The position numbers and the translations under genes are program-made. Below the pieces are notes generated by a model, which worked only from the letters and a program-made list of their open reading frames with translations, was not told the origin of the DNA and did no database searches. A DNA stretch of 35,122 bases, from contig JAAYCJ010000002.1 in the NCBI GenBank assembly GCA_012729815.1, forward strand, positions 1 through 35,122. The letters run 5' to 3'. How positions within the stretch are numbered: the first letter of the stretch is position 1; each line of letters opens with the position of its first letter. This document shows positions 9,056-17,123 of this stretch, piece after piece. The DNA is from Phycisphaerae bacterium. Lineage in GTDB: Bacteria; Planctomycetota; Phycisphaerae; JAAYCJ01.

Positions 9056-9901
9056 ATGACAGAGGCGATCGTAGTCGGTGGCGTTCTTGTCGCGTGCGTG
9101 CTGATTGGCGGCGGGCTGCTCTACGCCGGTGGGCGATTTCTGGTTCGGGCATCCGGCGTAACCTACGGGCGGAGCGTCGTGACGTATCTGCTGTCGGGAC
9201 TGGCCGGCCTGCTGGTTCTGGCAATCTGCCGACAAGTTGGAATGCTGCTTCCCGATCCCCTTCCGGTGTTCGCCACCGCTCTGGGACTTGTCCTGTCGTT
9301 GATCGTCACGTGGGCGATTATCGCCAGAAAGTTCAATATCAGTCTCAGTCGAGCCTTTGTGGCTTGGGTGCCGACGTTGGCCCTGCTACTTCTTGCCGCC
9401 TCGGCGTTGATCTCAGGTCATGCGACCGTGACCAACGCCGCTCGCGACCAGACCGCGCGCAGCATGTGCGCCGCCAACCTTCGACAGATCGGACAAGGTT
9501 TTATCGCGTACGGACGGCTCCACCCCGACGAACCGCCGCCGCTGCTGGAGGATCTGGTGCGAATGGACCCGGAACTCGGCCATGTGGCGCACTGCCCAGC
9601 CGCCGGGCGACGCACGGAGCCGGACTACTTCTTCCTGTTTCCCGAGCGTGTGGTCCCTCCCGATACGGTCATCGGCTGTGAGCTGTCACGGAACCACGGC
9701 AACGGTAGGAATGTCCTCTTCGCGGACGCCTCCGCCACCTTCATGCCGGAGGAAGAGTTCCGGCGCACACTGGCGGCGCCGGCCAACCAGGTTTTCGCGG
9801 AAGCGTTTCGGCGGGTCGAGAAACCTGAGCTGGCGGAGCACCTGCGGCAACGAAAACGGGAACCGACTATCTGGCAGCACATGCTTCCGTCGACGAGGTA
9901 A
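9056..9901 (+). CDS. Four-helix membrane protein fused to a pseudopilin-like soluble domain
   Basis: ATG 9056 is preceded by CAGGAG at eight bases; an in-frame TTG at 9017 is less likely. Of 281 residues, the first 120 hold four hydrophobic segments (about 3-24, 41-60, 70-90 and 100-120). Directly after the last comes a sequence that reads like the post-helix part of the pseudopilins next door: M-C-A-A-N-L-R-Q-I-G-Q-G-F-I-A-Y at 137-152, a C-P-A-A-G segment, and N-H-G-N-G-R-N-V-L-F-A-D-A near 213-225 (His214 and Asp224, the H-x9-D spacing). No prepilin cleavage site is present, so the fourth membrane helix seems to replace the pilin helix. It may be a membrane-fixed relative of the pseudopilins. 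Function unknown. It has its own promoter and ends 39 bases before the convergent pseudouridine synthase gene. Confidence 0.7.
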   Translation: MTEAIVVGGVLVACVLIGGGLLYAGGRFLVRASGVTYGRSVVTYLLSGLAGLLVLAICRQVGMLLPDPLPVFATALGLVLSLIVTWAIIARKFNISLSRAFVAWVPTLALLLLAASALISGHATVTNAARDQTARSMCAANLRQIGQGFIAYGRLHPDEPPPLLEDLVRMDPELGHVAHCPAAGRRTEPDYFFLFPERVVPPDTVIGCELSRNHGNGRNVLFADASATFMPEEEFRRTLAAPANQVFAEAFRRVEKPELAEHLRQRKREPTIWQHMLPSTR

Positions 9902-9940
9902 CGTTCGGTCGCGGCTGCAACGCTCCAGGATGCAGGACCT

Positions 9941-10867
9941 TCAGCGGCCGTGTTTTTCGAGTTGGGCGAGGGTGCGGGCGAAGTCTTTGGGCAGTTCGGT
10001 GTCGAAGGTCATTTCGCTGCCGGTGGCGGGATGGCTGAAGGTGACGGACTTGGCGTGCAAGGCGAGGCGATCGATCAGCGGGTGTTCCGTCTTGCGGCCG
10101 GAAGGCTTGAAGCGGCGTTTGAACTCCGAAAGGTAGATGGCCTGCGGCGAGCCGTAGTGATGGTCGGCGATGATGGGCAGACCGACGGCTGCCAGGTGGA
10201 CGCGGACCTGGTGCATGCGGCCGGTGCGAGGCCTGGCCTCGATCAGGGCGAACTCACGGAACTGCTGGAGCACGCGGTAGTCGGTGACCGCGTAGCGGGC
10301 CTTCTTGCCACCAACCACGACGGGCTTGACGGATTTTTCGGTTTTGCGGAGCGGAAGATTGATGGTGCCGGACTCGACCTCGACAACGCCACGGACGATC
10401 GCCAGGTAGGTCTTATGGACCTGTTGATCCCTCCACTGGCGTGAGAGCTCGCGCTGGGCGTCGGCGGTCTTGGCCAGGATCATCACGCCAGAGGTATCGC
10501 GGTCCAGGCGATGGACGATGCGGAGCTGGTCGGCCAGTTCGGGCCGGTTGAGGGCGAGGCGGTCGAGAACCGGTTCGACGGCGAACTGGCCGCGGACGCT
10601 GTCGAGACCGGCAGGCTTGTCGATAACCAGCAGGTGCTCGTCCTCGAAGAGGATGCGGACGTCCGCCTGCTGCGGCCCACGAACGCGGCGCGGGGCGGGA
10701 CGGCGCGAAGGCTCAACGCCGGCGGGTTCCTTTTCGTCGAAGTCCTCTTCGAGTTCTTCCTCGTCAAAGTCTTCATCTTCATCGAAGTCTTCGTCCAGGT
10801 CATCCTCGTCAAGGTCTTCGTCGTCGAGTTCAAAATCGTCGCGTTGTTTCTTGCGCTTTCGACTCAT
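9941..10867 (-). CDS. RluA-family RNA pseudouridine synthase with acidic N-terminal tail
   Basis: Starting at ATG 10867 the protein has 308 residues; in-frame starts up to GTG 10912 would add at most 15. The catalytic domain carries the RluA signature H-R-L-D-R-D-T-S-G with the nucleophilic Asp in its usual place. It also has V-I-D-K-P-A-G and R-T-G-R-M-H-Q-V-R-V-H-L. The enzyme turns uridine into pseudouridine in rRNA or tRNA; the exact site cannot be told. There is no S4 RNA-binding domain as in RluC and RluD. Instead residues about 9-47 are almost all Asp and Glu, followed by an Arg/Pro-rich linker. An acidic tail on an RNA-binding enzyme is odd and could mediate protein contacts or limit RNA binding. 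It is convergent with the upstream membrane-protein gene and follows the PAP2 gene on the same strand with a 61-base gap. Confidence 0.85.
   Translation of the reverse strand: MSRKRKKQRDDFELDDEDLDEDDLDEDFDEDEDFDEEELEEDFDEKEPAGVEPSRRPAPRRVRGPQQADVRILFEDEHLLVIDKPAGLDSVRGQFAVEPVLDRLALNRPELADQLRIVHRLDRDTSGVMILAKTADAQRELSRQWRDQQVHKTYLAIVRGVVEVESGTINLPLRKTEKSVKPVVVGGKKARYAVTDYRVLQQFREFALIEARPRTGRMHQVRVHLAAVGLPIIADHHYGSPQAIYLSEFKRRFKPSGRKTEHPLIDRLALHAKSVTFSHPATGSEMTFDTELPKDFARTLAQLEKHGR
10738..10838. repeat. Imperfect trinucleotide-rich tract coding an Asp/Glu run
   Basis: About 100 bases are built from variants of GAA, GAC and GAT read on the minus strand. They encode the acidic N-terminus of the pseudouridine synthase. 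The codons vary, so it is not a pure microsatellite, but slippage-driven length change is plausible. Confidence 0.6.
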
Positions 10868-10928
10868 TATGATCTTCATCTCAGAATGGCGCATCGGATG
10901 ACGCACCATCACGTGCAGTTTTATCTCG

Positions 10929-11954
10929 TCAGAAGCCCTTTACCCACGCCAGGCCGGCGTTGCCGCTTTCCGGGTTGATGTACGGGGTAATCTTTCCGCC
11001 GAAGATTTCCGGCTGATGTTTCTGGGCGACGGTCTTGCCGACGACGTAGCCGAGGGCGGCTCCGAAAACGATGTCGGAGAAATGGTGCTCGCGGTCGTCC
11101 ATGCGTTCCAGGGCGACCAATCCGCTGACCAGGTAGAGAGGGATTCCGACCACCGGGCCGTAGTACTCATCGAGCACAGCGGCCAGGGCGACGGAACTGG
11201 AGGTGTGGCCGGAGGGCCAGCCCCAGTCTTCGCCGTTGGGCACTTCGGTGCAGGCGGCCAGTTTCAGCAGTACCGTGGTTGCTCCGTTGATGGCCAGGGC
11301 GCTGGTGAGCGTCTTGGCGACGCCGTAGGTGTGGCGGTCCTGTTCGAGGACTCCGTAGGCGTACATCAGGCCGGCGAAGGCGAAATGGGTGCCAGGATTG
11401 CCGAGGGCTCCGAACACGTCGCCCCACTCGGTGGACAGGGCACGGCTGCGGTCGAACTTGTCCTCGAAGCAGTCATCGGCGCCGGAGTCGCGGACGGCGA
11501 CGGAGGCTCCGCCGGCGATCAGGAGGATGGTCAGGTTGGTCTTATCGGTAAAGACGGTCTTGGTGTCGCTCCAGAGGTCGCGCGGCATGTGTTTGAGGTC
11601 GGACTTGAGGGCCTCAAAGAAATCCGCGCCGGGCTGGTAAGGATCGTCGGCTGACGGCTGGGTGTCGGTGTCGAGATCGAGTTCGGAATCCTGCGGTTCG
11701 TAGGCCGCCAGGAGGAAGGATCCGGCGGTGAGCGGCTCAAGATCGGCGTCGTGCGATCTGTCGGCCGACGCGCCGACGGTGAAGCATTTTTCCGGGGTGG
11801 TGCAGCCGGTCCGGTTGACGGCGGCCCGACGGCGGGCATCGCGGCAGGCATCAGCCAATTCATCGGACGCCGTGGACGACATCGCCGAGCATCCGGGGCA
11901 AAGCAGGCTGAGAGTGGCGAGAGCGGTCAGGGTCGCGGAAACCAGTGCTTTCAT
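10929..11954 (-). CDS. PAP2-superfamily membrane protein with altered phosphatase motif 1
   Basis: ATG 11954 has AGGAGG five bases upstream and gives 341 residues; longer in-frame starts would cross the promoter. Residues 1-22 form a signal peptide ending in a lipobox-like L-C-P-G-C. A hydrophilic stretch to about 135 precedes several membrane helices. Motif 2 is P-S-G-H-T-S (Ser248-His250) and motif 3 has Arg284, His290 and Asp294 at the normal spacing for PAP2 (type 2 phosphatidic acid phosphatase) enzymes. Motif 1 is unusual: Lys231 and Pro239 are present, but the Arg expected at 238 is Val, and the Arg often seen at 236 is Thr. The family removes phosphate from lipids or undecaprenyl pyrophosphate on the outer membrane face. 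Activity may be reduced or changed by the missing Arg. The gene diverges from gcvT. Confidence 0.75.
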   Translation of the reverse strand: MKALVSATLTALATLSLLCPGCSAMSSTASDELADACRDARRRAAVNRTGCTTPEKCFTVGASADRSHDADLEPLTAGSFLLAAYEPQDSELDLDTDTQPSADDPYQPGADFFEALKSDLKHMPRDLWSDTKTVFTDKTNLTILLIAGGASVAVRDSGADDCFEDKFDRSRALSTEWGDVFGALGNPGTHFAFAGLMYAYGVLEQDRHTYGVAKTLTSALAINGATTVLLKLAACTEVPNGEDWGWPSGHTSSSVALAAVLDEYYGPVVGIPLYLVSGLVALERMDDREHHFSDIVFGAALGYVVGKTVAQKHQPEIFGGKITPYINPESGNAGLAWVKGF

Positions 11955-11994
11955 GGCGCCTCCTGTGGTTTTATCTGGACTGACGAACGGCTCT

Positions 11995-12022
11995 ATTATA
12001 TGAGTAGATTCTGAACAAGCAA
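11995..12022 (-). promoter_or_regulatory. Sigma70-type promoter of the PAP2 gene
   Basis: On the minus strand TTGCTT (12022-12017) and TATAAT (12000-11995) are 16 bases apart. Transcription would start near 11988 and give a leader of about 35 bases. It lies in the 85-base divergent gap with gcvT, for which no equally good promoter was seen. Confidence 0.6.
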
Positions 12023-12039
12023 TATGAGGGGCAACCGTC

Positions 12040-13128
12040 ATGAAGAAAACGCCATTGTACGACGTACATGAGACACTCGGGGCACGGATGGTGGACTTTG
12101 CCGGCTGGTCCATGCCGCTGGTCTACGGTTCGATCATCGAGGAGCACGTCTGGACGCGGAGCCGAATCGGGCTTTTCGACGTCTCACACATGGGACGAAT
12201 CGAAGTCTGCGGGGCAAAGGCTGGAGCGGCCCTGGACGGGCTGTGTACGCGGAAGGTCTCGGAGGCCGAGGCCGGCAAAACGGTTTATGCCCTGATGTGC
12301 AACGAGGACGGGGGCGTATTGGACGACCTGATGGTCTCCCGGCTGGGCGAGGATTCGTTCTACGTGGTCTGCAACGCGAGCAATCGGGAGAAGATCGTCA
12401 CTCACGTGCGGGAGCACGCGGGTGAGACGGTTGAGTTCCGGGACGTCACGGAGTCGACGGGCATGGTCGCCGTGCAGGGGCCGAAGGTGGTGGAGTTGAT
12501 CGGCCGCCTGCTGCCGGGCGAGGTGGCCGAATTGGGGCACCGCCGGGCACTGCGGGCGAGCATGTACGGGGTGAGCTTTATCGCCTTTCGGGGCGGCTAC
12601 ACTGGCGAGGACGGCTTTGAGGCGGTATTCGGTCCTGGAGCGGTGGTGGCGGTGTGGCGTCAGCTTTCGGGCCTGGCGTTCAACGGCGAGCGGATGGTTC
12701 GGCCGGCGGGTCTGGGAGCGCGGGACACGCTGCGGCTGGAGGCGGGACTGCCGCTATACGGGCATGAGTTGAGCGAGCGGATCGATCCGATCTCAGCGGG
12801 ACTGCGATTCGCCGTGGATTTCGAGCATGATTTTGTCGGGCGGCAGGCGCTGGAACGGGTGGAGCGCGACGGGCCAAGTCGCGTACGGGTCGGATTGCGG
12901 CTTGATGAGAAGCGTGCGGCCAGACAGGGGCATCGTATTCTCTCCGACGGCCAGGACATCGGTGAAGTCACCAGCGGAGCGTACTGCCCGACAGTGGAGG
13001 CGTCGATCGCAATGGGCTTCGTCGATCGCGATCGCTCAGCGGTTGGGGCCACGGTCGAGGTGGACACGGGCAAGAACCGCCTTGCGGGACGGATCGTGGA
13101 GATACCGTTCTATCGACGGCCGAAGTAG
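12040..13128 (+). CDS. gcvT: Aminomethyltransferase, glycine cleavage system T protein
   Basis: The 362-residue length is normal for GcvT. The N-terminus has the family pattern F-A-G-W-S-M-P-L-V-Y and D-V-S-H-M-G. G-G-V-L-D-D-L-M-V contains the Asp known to act with the folate and aminomethyl group. G-A-R-D-T-L-R-L-E-A-G-L-P-L-Y-G-H-E-L is a near-exact copy of the most conserved stretch. The C-terminus has the expected G-x-V-T-S-G-x-x-C/S-P-T region. The enzyme moves the methylene carbon from aminomethyl-lipoyl GcvH to tetrahydrofolate and frees ammonia. GAGG lies about ten bases before ATG 12040. The gcvH and gcvP partners are not adjacent, so the system is split across the genome. Orthology is secure. 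Confidence 0.95.
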   Translation: MKKTPLYDVHETLGARMVDFAGWSMPLVYGSIIEEHVWTRSRIGLFDVSHMGRIEVCGAKAGAALDGLCTRKVSEAEAGKTVYALMCNEDGGVLDDLMVSRLGEDSFYVVCNASNREKIVTHVREHAGETVEFRDVTESTGMVAVQGPKVVELIGRLLPGEVAELGHRRALRASMYGVSFIAFRGGYTGEDGFEAVFGPGAVVAVWRQLSGLAFNGERMVRPAGLGARDTLRLEAGLPLYGHELSERIDPISAGLRFAVDFEHDFVGRQALERVERDGPSRVRVGLRLDEKRAARQGHRILSDGQDIGEVTSGAYCPTVEASIAMGFVDRDRSAVGATVEVDTGKNRLAGRIVEIPFYRRPK

Positions 13129-13149
13129 TAGCGGGCGGCTAAGACACGG

Positions 13150-13177
13150 TTGCCGTTGGGACCGAGAGCGGTAGAAT
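13150..13177 (+). promoter_or_regulatory. Sigma70-type promoter of recQ
   Basis: TTGCCG (13150-13155) and TAGAAT (13172-13177) are separated by 16 bases in the gcvT-recQ gap, giving a predicted leader of about 35 bases. Confidence 0.45.
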
Positions 13178-13219
13178 TAGGTTTGGCGGCATTGGGAAAG
13201 GGCTCTTGGCGGGACGGTG

Positions 13220-15061
13220 ATGCGGATGGAGCGAATTCGGAAGATTCTAGGCAAGTACTGGGGCTACGAGAGCTTTCTGCCCCTGCAGGAGGAGGCGATC
13301 CGGTCGGTGCTGGAGGGTCGCGACTCGGTGGTGGTCCTGCCGACGGGCGGCGGCAAATCGCTGTGCTACCAGGCTCCGGCCCTGGCGATGGCGGGGACGG
13401 CGGTGGTCGTCTCGCCGCTGATCTCGCTGATGAAGGACCAGGTGGACGGGTTGCGGGAGTGCGGGGTGACGGCGGGCTTCGTCAACAGCAGTCAGAGTCC
13501 GGCCGAGCGGCACGAGGTGATGCGCGAGGTCGCGGCGGGAAAGGTGAAGCTGCTGTACGTGGCGCCCGAGCGGCTGGTCTCGCCGGGGTTTCTGCGTTTT
13601 GCGCGGGAGCAGAAGATTTCCTTTGTGGCGGTGGATGAGGCGCACTGCATCAGCATGTGGGGCCATGACTTCCGGCCGGAGTACCGCCAGCTTTCGAAAC
13701 TCAAGGAGGCCTTCGCGGGAATCGGCGTTCATGGGTACACGGCGACGGCGACCGAACAGGTCCGACTGGACATCGCCACGCAGCTCGGGTTGGCCGAACC
13801 GGAGATCCTGGTCGGGTCGTTCGACCGCAAGAACCTGATCTTTCGGGTGCGTCGGCGTGACGGGCTGGTCGATCAGGTCTGTTCGGTACTCAAGCGGCAC
13901 GCGGGCGAGTCAGGGATCATCTACTGCATCCGGCGGGCGGACGTCGAGGAACTCGCCGCGACGCTGGTGCAGACGGGTTTCAAGGCCCGGCCGTACCACG
14001 CCGGAATGAGCGACGAGGAGCGGAAGGAGAATCAGGACGCCTTCATCAGCGAGGAGACGGACATTATCGTGGCGACGGTGGCGTTCGGGATGGGGATCGA
14101 CAAGTCGAACGTGCGGTACGTAATCCACGCGGCGATGCCCAAGTCGCCGGAGCACTATCAGCAGGAGGCGGGCCGGGCGGGCCGCGACGGCCTGGAGGCC
14201 GAGTGCTGGCTGTTCTACTCGGGCAAGGATTTCATGACGTGGAACCGTCTGCTGGGCGACGCGGAACCGAACTCGAAGGCGGTGTGGGAAGAGAAACTGC
14301 AGGCGATCTATGGGTACTGCACGAGCATGACGTGTCGGCACCGGTCCATCGTAAGGTACTTCGGACAGGAATTGGCGGATCGCAAGTGCGACGGCTGCGA
14401 CATCTGCCTAGGCGAGGTGGACCGTGAGGATGACGCCCTGGTGATGGCACAGAAGATCCTCTCGTGCGTGCTTCGCCTGGAGGAGCGTTTCGGCGGCGAC
14501 TACACAGCCGGGGTGCTGATCGGATCGCAGGAGGACCGGGTTTTCGAAAAGGGGCACGACCGACTTTCGACGTACGGGCTTCTGAGCAAGTACAGCAAAC
14601 GCGTGGTTCGCGACTGGATCGAGCAGTTGGTGGACCAGGGCTATCTGCGAAAGCACGGGGAATACAACGTGCTGCAAGTGACGCCGGAAGGCTGGCGGGT
14701 GCTGCGGGGTTCGGGCGACCCGGCGCTGGCCAAGCCGGCGAAGAAAGGCCAGGCGAAAAAGGCGAAGGCACTGAACGATTCGTGGGACGGGGTGGATGAG
14801 GGGCTCTTCGAGCGGCTGCGACAGGTTCGCCAGATGCTGGCGAAGGAACGGCTGGTGCCCCCGTTCGTGGTGTTCAGCGACGCCTCGCTGCGCGACATGG
14901 CGCGTAAGCGGCCGACGACGCAGGAGGGGTTTCTGCAAGTCCACGGCGTGGGTCAGGAAAAGTGCCGGCAGTACGAGTCGCAGTTCCTCGGAGCGATGCG
15001 GAAGTACTGCGGCAAGCACGGCTTGGAGATGGACGTGGGGCTGGCGGACCTTGAGTTCTGA
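13220..15061 (+). CDS. recQ: ATP-dependent DNA helicase RecQ
   Basis: The 613-residue protein has all RecQ parts in order. They are the motif 0 region F-L-P-L-Q-E-E-A-I (19-27), Walker A P-T-G-G-G-K-S (41-47), the DEAH box V-D-E-A-H-C-I-S-M-W-G-H-D-F-R (138-152) with the aromatic-rich loop, and T-A-T-A-T (174-178). Next are the motif VI region Q-E-A-G-R-A-G-R-D-G and a zinc-binding domain with Cys residues in Y-C-T-S-M-T-C-R-H and K-C-D-G-C-D-I-C. A winged helix follows, and a C-terminal HRDC domain (about 530-600) ends in H-G-V-G-Q-E-K. RecQ is a 3'-to-5' helicase in recombination repair and fork restart. GTG 13217, ATG 13220 and ATG 13226 are all possible starts; none has a strong ribosome site. 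The linker before HRDC is Lys/Ala-rich. Annotation is secure. Confidence 0.95.
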   Translation: MRMERIRKILGKYWGYESFLPLQEEAIRSVLEGRDSVVVLPTGGGKSLCYQAPALAMAGTAVVVSPLISLMKDQVDGLRECGVTAGFVNSSQSPAERHEVMREVAAGKVKLLYVAPERLVSPGFLRFAREQKISFVAVDEAHCISMWGHDFRPEYRQLSKLKEAFAGIGVHGYTATATEQVRLDIATQLGLAEPEILVGSFDRKNLIFRVRRRDGLVDQVCSVLKRHAGESGIIYCIRRADVEELAATLVQTGFKARPYHAGMSDEERKENQDAFISEETDIIVATVAFGMGIDKSNVRYVIHAAMPKSPEHYQQEAGRAGRDGLEAECWLFYSGKDFMTWNRLLGDAEPNSKAVWEEKLQAIYGYCTSMTCRHRSIVRYFGQELADRKCDGCDICLGEVDREDDALVMAQKILSCVLRLEERFGGDYTAGVLIGSQEDRVFEKGHDRLSTYGLLSKYSKRVVRDWIEQLVDQGYLRKHGEYNVLQVTPEGWRVLRGSGDPALAKPAKKGQAKKAKALNDSWDGVDEGLFERLRQVRQMLAKERLVPPFVVFSDASLRDMARKRPTTQEGFLQVHGVGQEKCRQYESQFLGAMRKYCGKHGLEMDVGLADLEF

Positions 15062-15072
15062 GGCGGCTGGAG

Positions 15073-15477
15073 CTATGGCGATTCCTGATCGGCGAGCGAT
15101 CGGATTTCGGCGGCCAGATCGGGGTGGGTGGTGATGAGCAGGTCGGGCGACTGCGCCTCGTTCATGAAAACGTCGATGCTCAACAGGGTATCGACGCCGC
15201 GGTAGCGGATGGGGAACTCAAGCATCCTCTGTTGATCGACACTTATCGTCTCAGCGGTCTGGCGGAGTTGTTCTATCTCCGGATCGCCGAAACCTGACTC
15301 GATTCGGGCGGAGACCTGCCTGAACAACGGAACCAGGCCATGGATATCGAGGTTCAGAGTGATGTTCCGCAGTTTCGGCGGCTGATGCGAGACCGGCTCG
15401 CACTGGCATTGACAGCCGGACTGGACCGCGAGAGAGATCGTTGATGCCACCATCAACAGGCAGAAGAGTGGGCGCAT
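15073..15477 (-). CDS. Small putative lipoprotein, unknown function
   Basis: The 134-residue product starts at ATG 15477 behind GGAGG and has its own promoter. Residues 1-22 are a signal sequence with A-V-Q-S-G-C at the end, a plausible lipoprotein cut site, and two more Cys follow (C-Q-C-Q-C). The mature part contains L-N-I-T-L-N-L-D-I-H-like alternating residues, an amphipathic helix, and an R-Y-R-G-V-D-T-L-L-S-I-D-V-F beta pattern. No family was recognised. It is convergent with recQ, leaving 11 bases between stops. Likely location is the periplasmic or outer membrane face; the function is unknown. Confidence 0.65.
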   Translation of the reverse strand: MRPLFCLLMVASTISLAVQSGCQCQCEPVSHQPPKLRNITLNLDIHGLVPLFRQVSARIESGFGDPEIEQLRQTAETISVDQQRMLEFPIRYRGVDTLLSIDVFMNEAQSPDLLITTHPDLAAEIRSLADQESP

Positions 15478-15510
15478 CGGACTTCCTCCATGAATAGACC
15501 GCTAATGAGC

Positions 15511-15539
15511 ATGATAGCGGACAGGTGCCGATGAGGCAA
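15511..15539 (-). promoter_or_regulatory. Sigma70-type promoter of the small lipoprotein gene
   Basis: On the minus strand TTGCCT (15539-15534) and TATCAT (15516-15511) are 17 bases apart, with a start near 15504 and a leader of about 27 bases. Confidence 0.55.
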
Positions 15540-15615
15540 GAGGCAGATTCGGCAGACCGGCATTCCGCACTGACAGAGAGGCCGGCAACGGTTCGTGCCC
15601 GGTGCGGAGCGCAGC

Positions 15616-16197
15616 CTACACGGCGACCTGCGGCGCGGTGCGGATGCCGGTATCCTCGACCTCGAAGAATTCCTCCTTCTGGAAGCCGAAGAGGCCGGCG
15701 ATGAGGTTGGAGGGAACGACTTCGATGCGGGTGTTCAGGTCGCGGACGTTGCCGTTGTAGAATCGCCGGGCAGCCTGGATGCGGTCTTCGGTGTTGGCCA
15801 GTTCGCGCTGGAGGTGGAGGAAGTGCGTGCTGGCCTTGAGGTCCGGGTAGGCCTCAGCGACGGCCAGCAATTGGCGGAGGGAATGGACGAAGTGATTCTC
15901 GTCGCGGGCCTGAGATTCGGGCGAGCCGGTGGAGGCCAGGGCGCGGCTGCGGGCCTCGGCGACCATCTCCAGCGTCTGGCGTTCGTGCGTGGCGTAGCCC
16001 TTGACGGTCTCAACGAGGTTGGGGATCAGGTCGTAGCGGCGCTTCAACTCGGTATCGACGTTGGACCAGGCCTCGCGGCACTGGAAACGGAGCTTGACCA
16101 GCGAGTTGTAGGTCGCGGCGACCCAGATCAACGCAATGACAAGCAGGCCGATGGGCAGGCACAGGCCGAGGCTGATAGGCAAATCCGGTTGGTGCAT
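15616..16197 (-). CDS. LemA family membrane protein
   Basis: The 193-residue protein has one N-terminal membrane helix (about 8-28), then Y-N-S-L-V-K-L-R, a stretch W-S-N-V-D-T-E-L-K-R-R-Y-D-L-I-P-N-L-V-E-T-V-K-G-Y that is the hallmark of LemA. Long helices follow, then the F-Y-N-x-x-V-R-D-x-N segment and F-G-F-Q-K-E-E-F-F near the end. LemA proteins fold as a helical bundle outside the inner membrane; their biochemical role is not settled. It lies 45 bases downstream of the DUF3137-like gene on the same strand, a pairing often seen, so the two are probably one operon and act together. No strong ribosome site is seen before the ATG. Confidence 0.9.
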   Translation of the reverse strand: MHQPDLPISLGLCLPIGLLVIALIWVAATYNSLVKLRFQCREAWSNVDTELKRRYDLIPNLVETVKGYATHERQTLEMVAEARSRALASTGSPESQARDENHFVHSLRQLLAVAEAYPDLKASTHFLHLQRELANTEDRIQAARRFYNGNVRDLNTRIEVVPSNLIAGLFGFQKEEFFEVEDTGIRTAPQVAV

Positions 16198-16242
16198 GGC
16201 GGCATCCTCTATGTTGAGGGCGAAGAGACTGGTCTGGTCATA

Positions 16243-16959
16243 TCAAGATCGACTCCGGTCGGCGGACAGCTCACGCTGCTGCCGGACGAGATAGTCCGGC
16301 AGCCGGTCAAGAACACCGGCGATGACGCCGACGGCGTCCTCGTAGGCCTGCGGCGAAAAGACGCTGCCGTTTTGGGCGATCACGCAGTGGCGGTCGAACT
16401 TTAGGCTGAACACCGGCGAAGCGAGCAGGAATTCCATCGTCCGGGCGTGCAGCACGTCGTAGGCCCAGCGTTTGTCCGGGGCGCGGACGCAGAAATTGCG
16501 GCTGAACTCAGCGGACTCGAAATCGATGTCGTCGGCGCCGAAGAACTCGCCGATCTTGTCGAAGAAGTTTTCTCGCCGGAGGGAGAGCGGCTGGAGCGGC
16601 AGGTCCGAACCGAGGATGACCGCGGAGAAGTGGTTATGGTGCGTCTGCCGCCTGCCCTTGGAGTCATGGGAATGCGTCTCGTAGTGATAGTCAAAGCCGA
16701 GAAAAGAGCGGTCGCCCCACCGCCCCTCCAGCACGTTGTACGCGTAACGATTGGATCCCTGGCGGAGGCAATCGAACCGGGGAAAGCGGCCTTCCAGGTC
16801 GCTGCGATGGGCCTCGTCAAAGGTCATGCCATGTTGTGTCGCCCAGGCCCGTAACTCCTCCCTGCGTTTGGCGGCCTGTTTGGCGCTGACGACGGCCAGG
16901 ACGATAATGACGGCGACGAACAAGGCGACTATCACAAACGGCATGGCTTCTGGCCCCAT
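16243..16959 (-). CDS. DUF3137-like membrane-anchored protein, LemA partner
   Basis: The 238-residue protein has a single N-terminal membrane helix (about 6-25) followed by a basic cluster. The soluble part of about 210 residues resembles proteins encoded next to LemA and often labelled DUF3137. It has W-A-T-Q-H-G-M-T-F near the start, a region G-F-D-Y-H-Y-E-T-H-S-H-D rich in His, and a C-terminal V-I-A-G-V-L-D-R-L-P-D-Y-L helix. Start at 16959 was kept; ATG 16944 would also retain the helix. Function is unknown; a shared envelope role with LemA is inferred from gene order. The DUF number is from memory of the family and should be treated as tentative. Confidence 0.65.
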   Translation of the reverse strand: MGPEAMPFVIVALFVAVIIVLAVVSAKQAAKRREELRAWATQHGMTFDEAHRSDLEGRFPRFDCLRQGSNRYAYNVLEGRWGDRSFLGFDYHYETHSHDSKGRRQTHHNHFSAVILGSDLPLQPLSLRRENFFDKIGEFFGADDIDFESAEFSRNFCVRAPDKRWAYDVLHARTMEFLLASPVFSLKFDRHCVIAQNGSVFSPQAYEDAVGVIAGVLDRLPDYLVRQQRELSADRSRS

Positions 16960-16995
16960 GGGTATTTCTCGCTACCGGCCGCAACTTCCGACTGA

Positions 16996-17024
16996 AGGAT
17001 ACCATGAGGGCCGTCGGAGATCAA
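16996..17024 (-). promoter_or_regulatory. Candidate promoter of the DUF3137-like/lemA operon
   Basis: On the minus strand TTGATC (17024-17019) and TATCCT (17001-16996) are 17 bases apart, about 37 bases before ATG 16959. Confidence 0.4.
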
Positions 17025-17123
17025 GAGGCAGACCCAGTCTGTGCGCCTGGGCGTAGTGCAGAGAGCGGCGCGCCCGCCCTACCGACGGACGCGCCGATGG
17101 AGGCACTGGTGACGATGATGGCG

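Noticed and set aside
15595-16404. A 269-codon plus-strand frame over lemA
   Set aside because: It is the antisense of lemA and the DUF3137-like gene, both of which have recognisable proteins.
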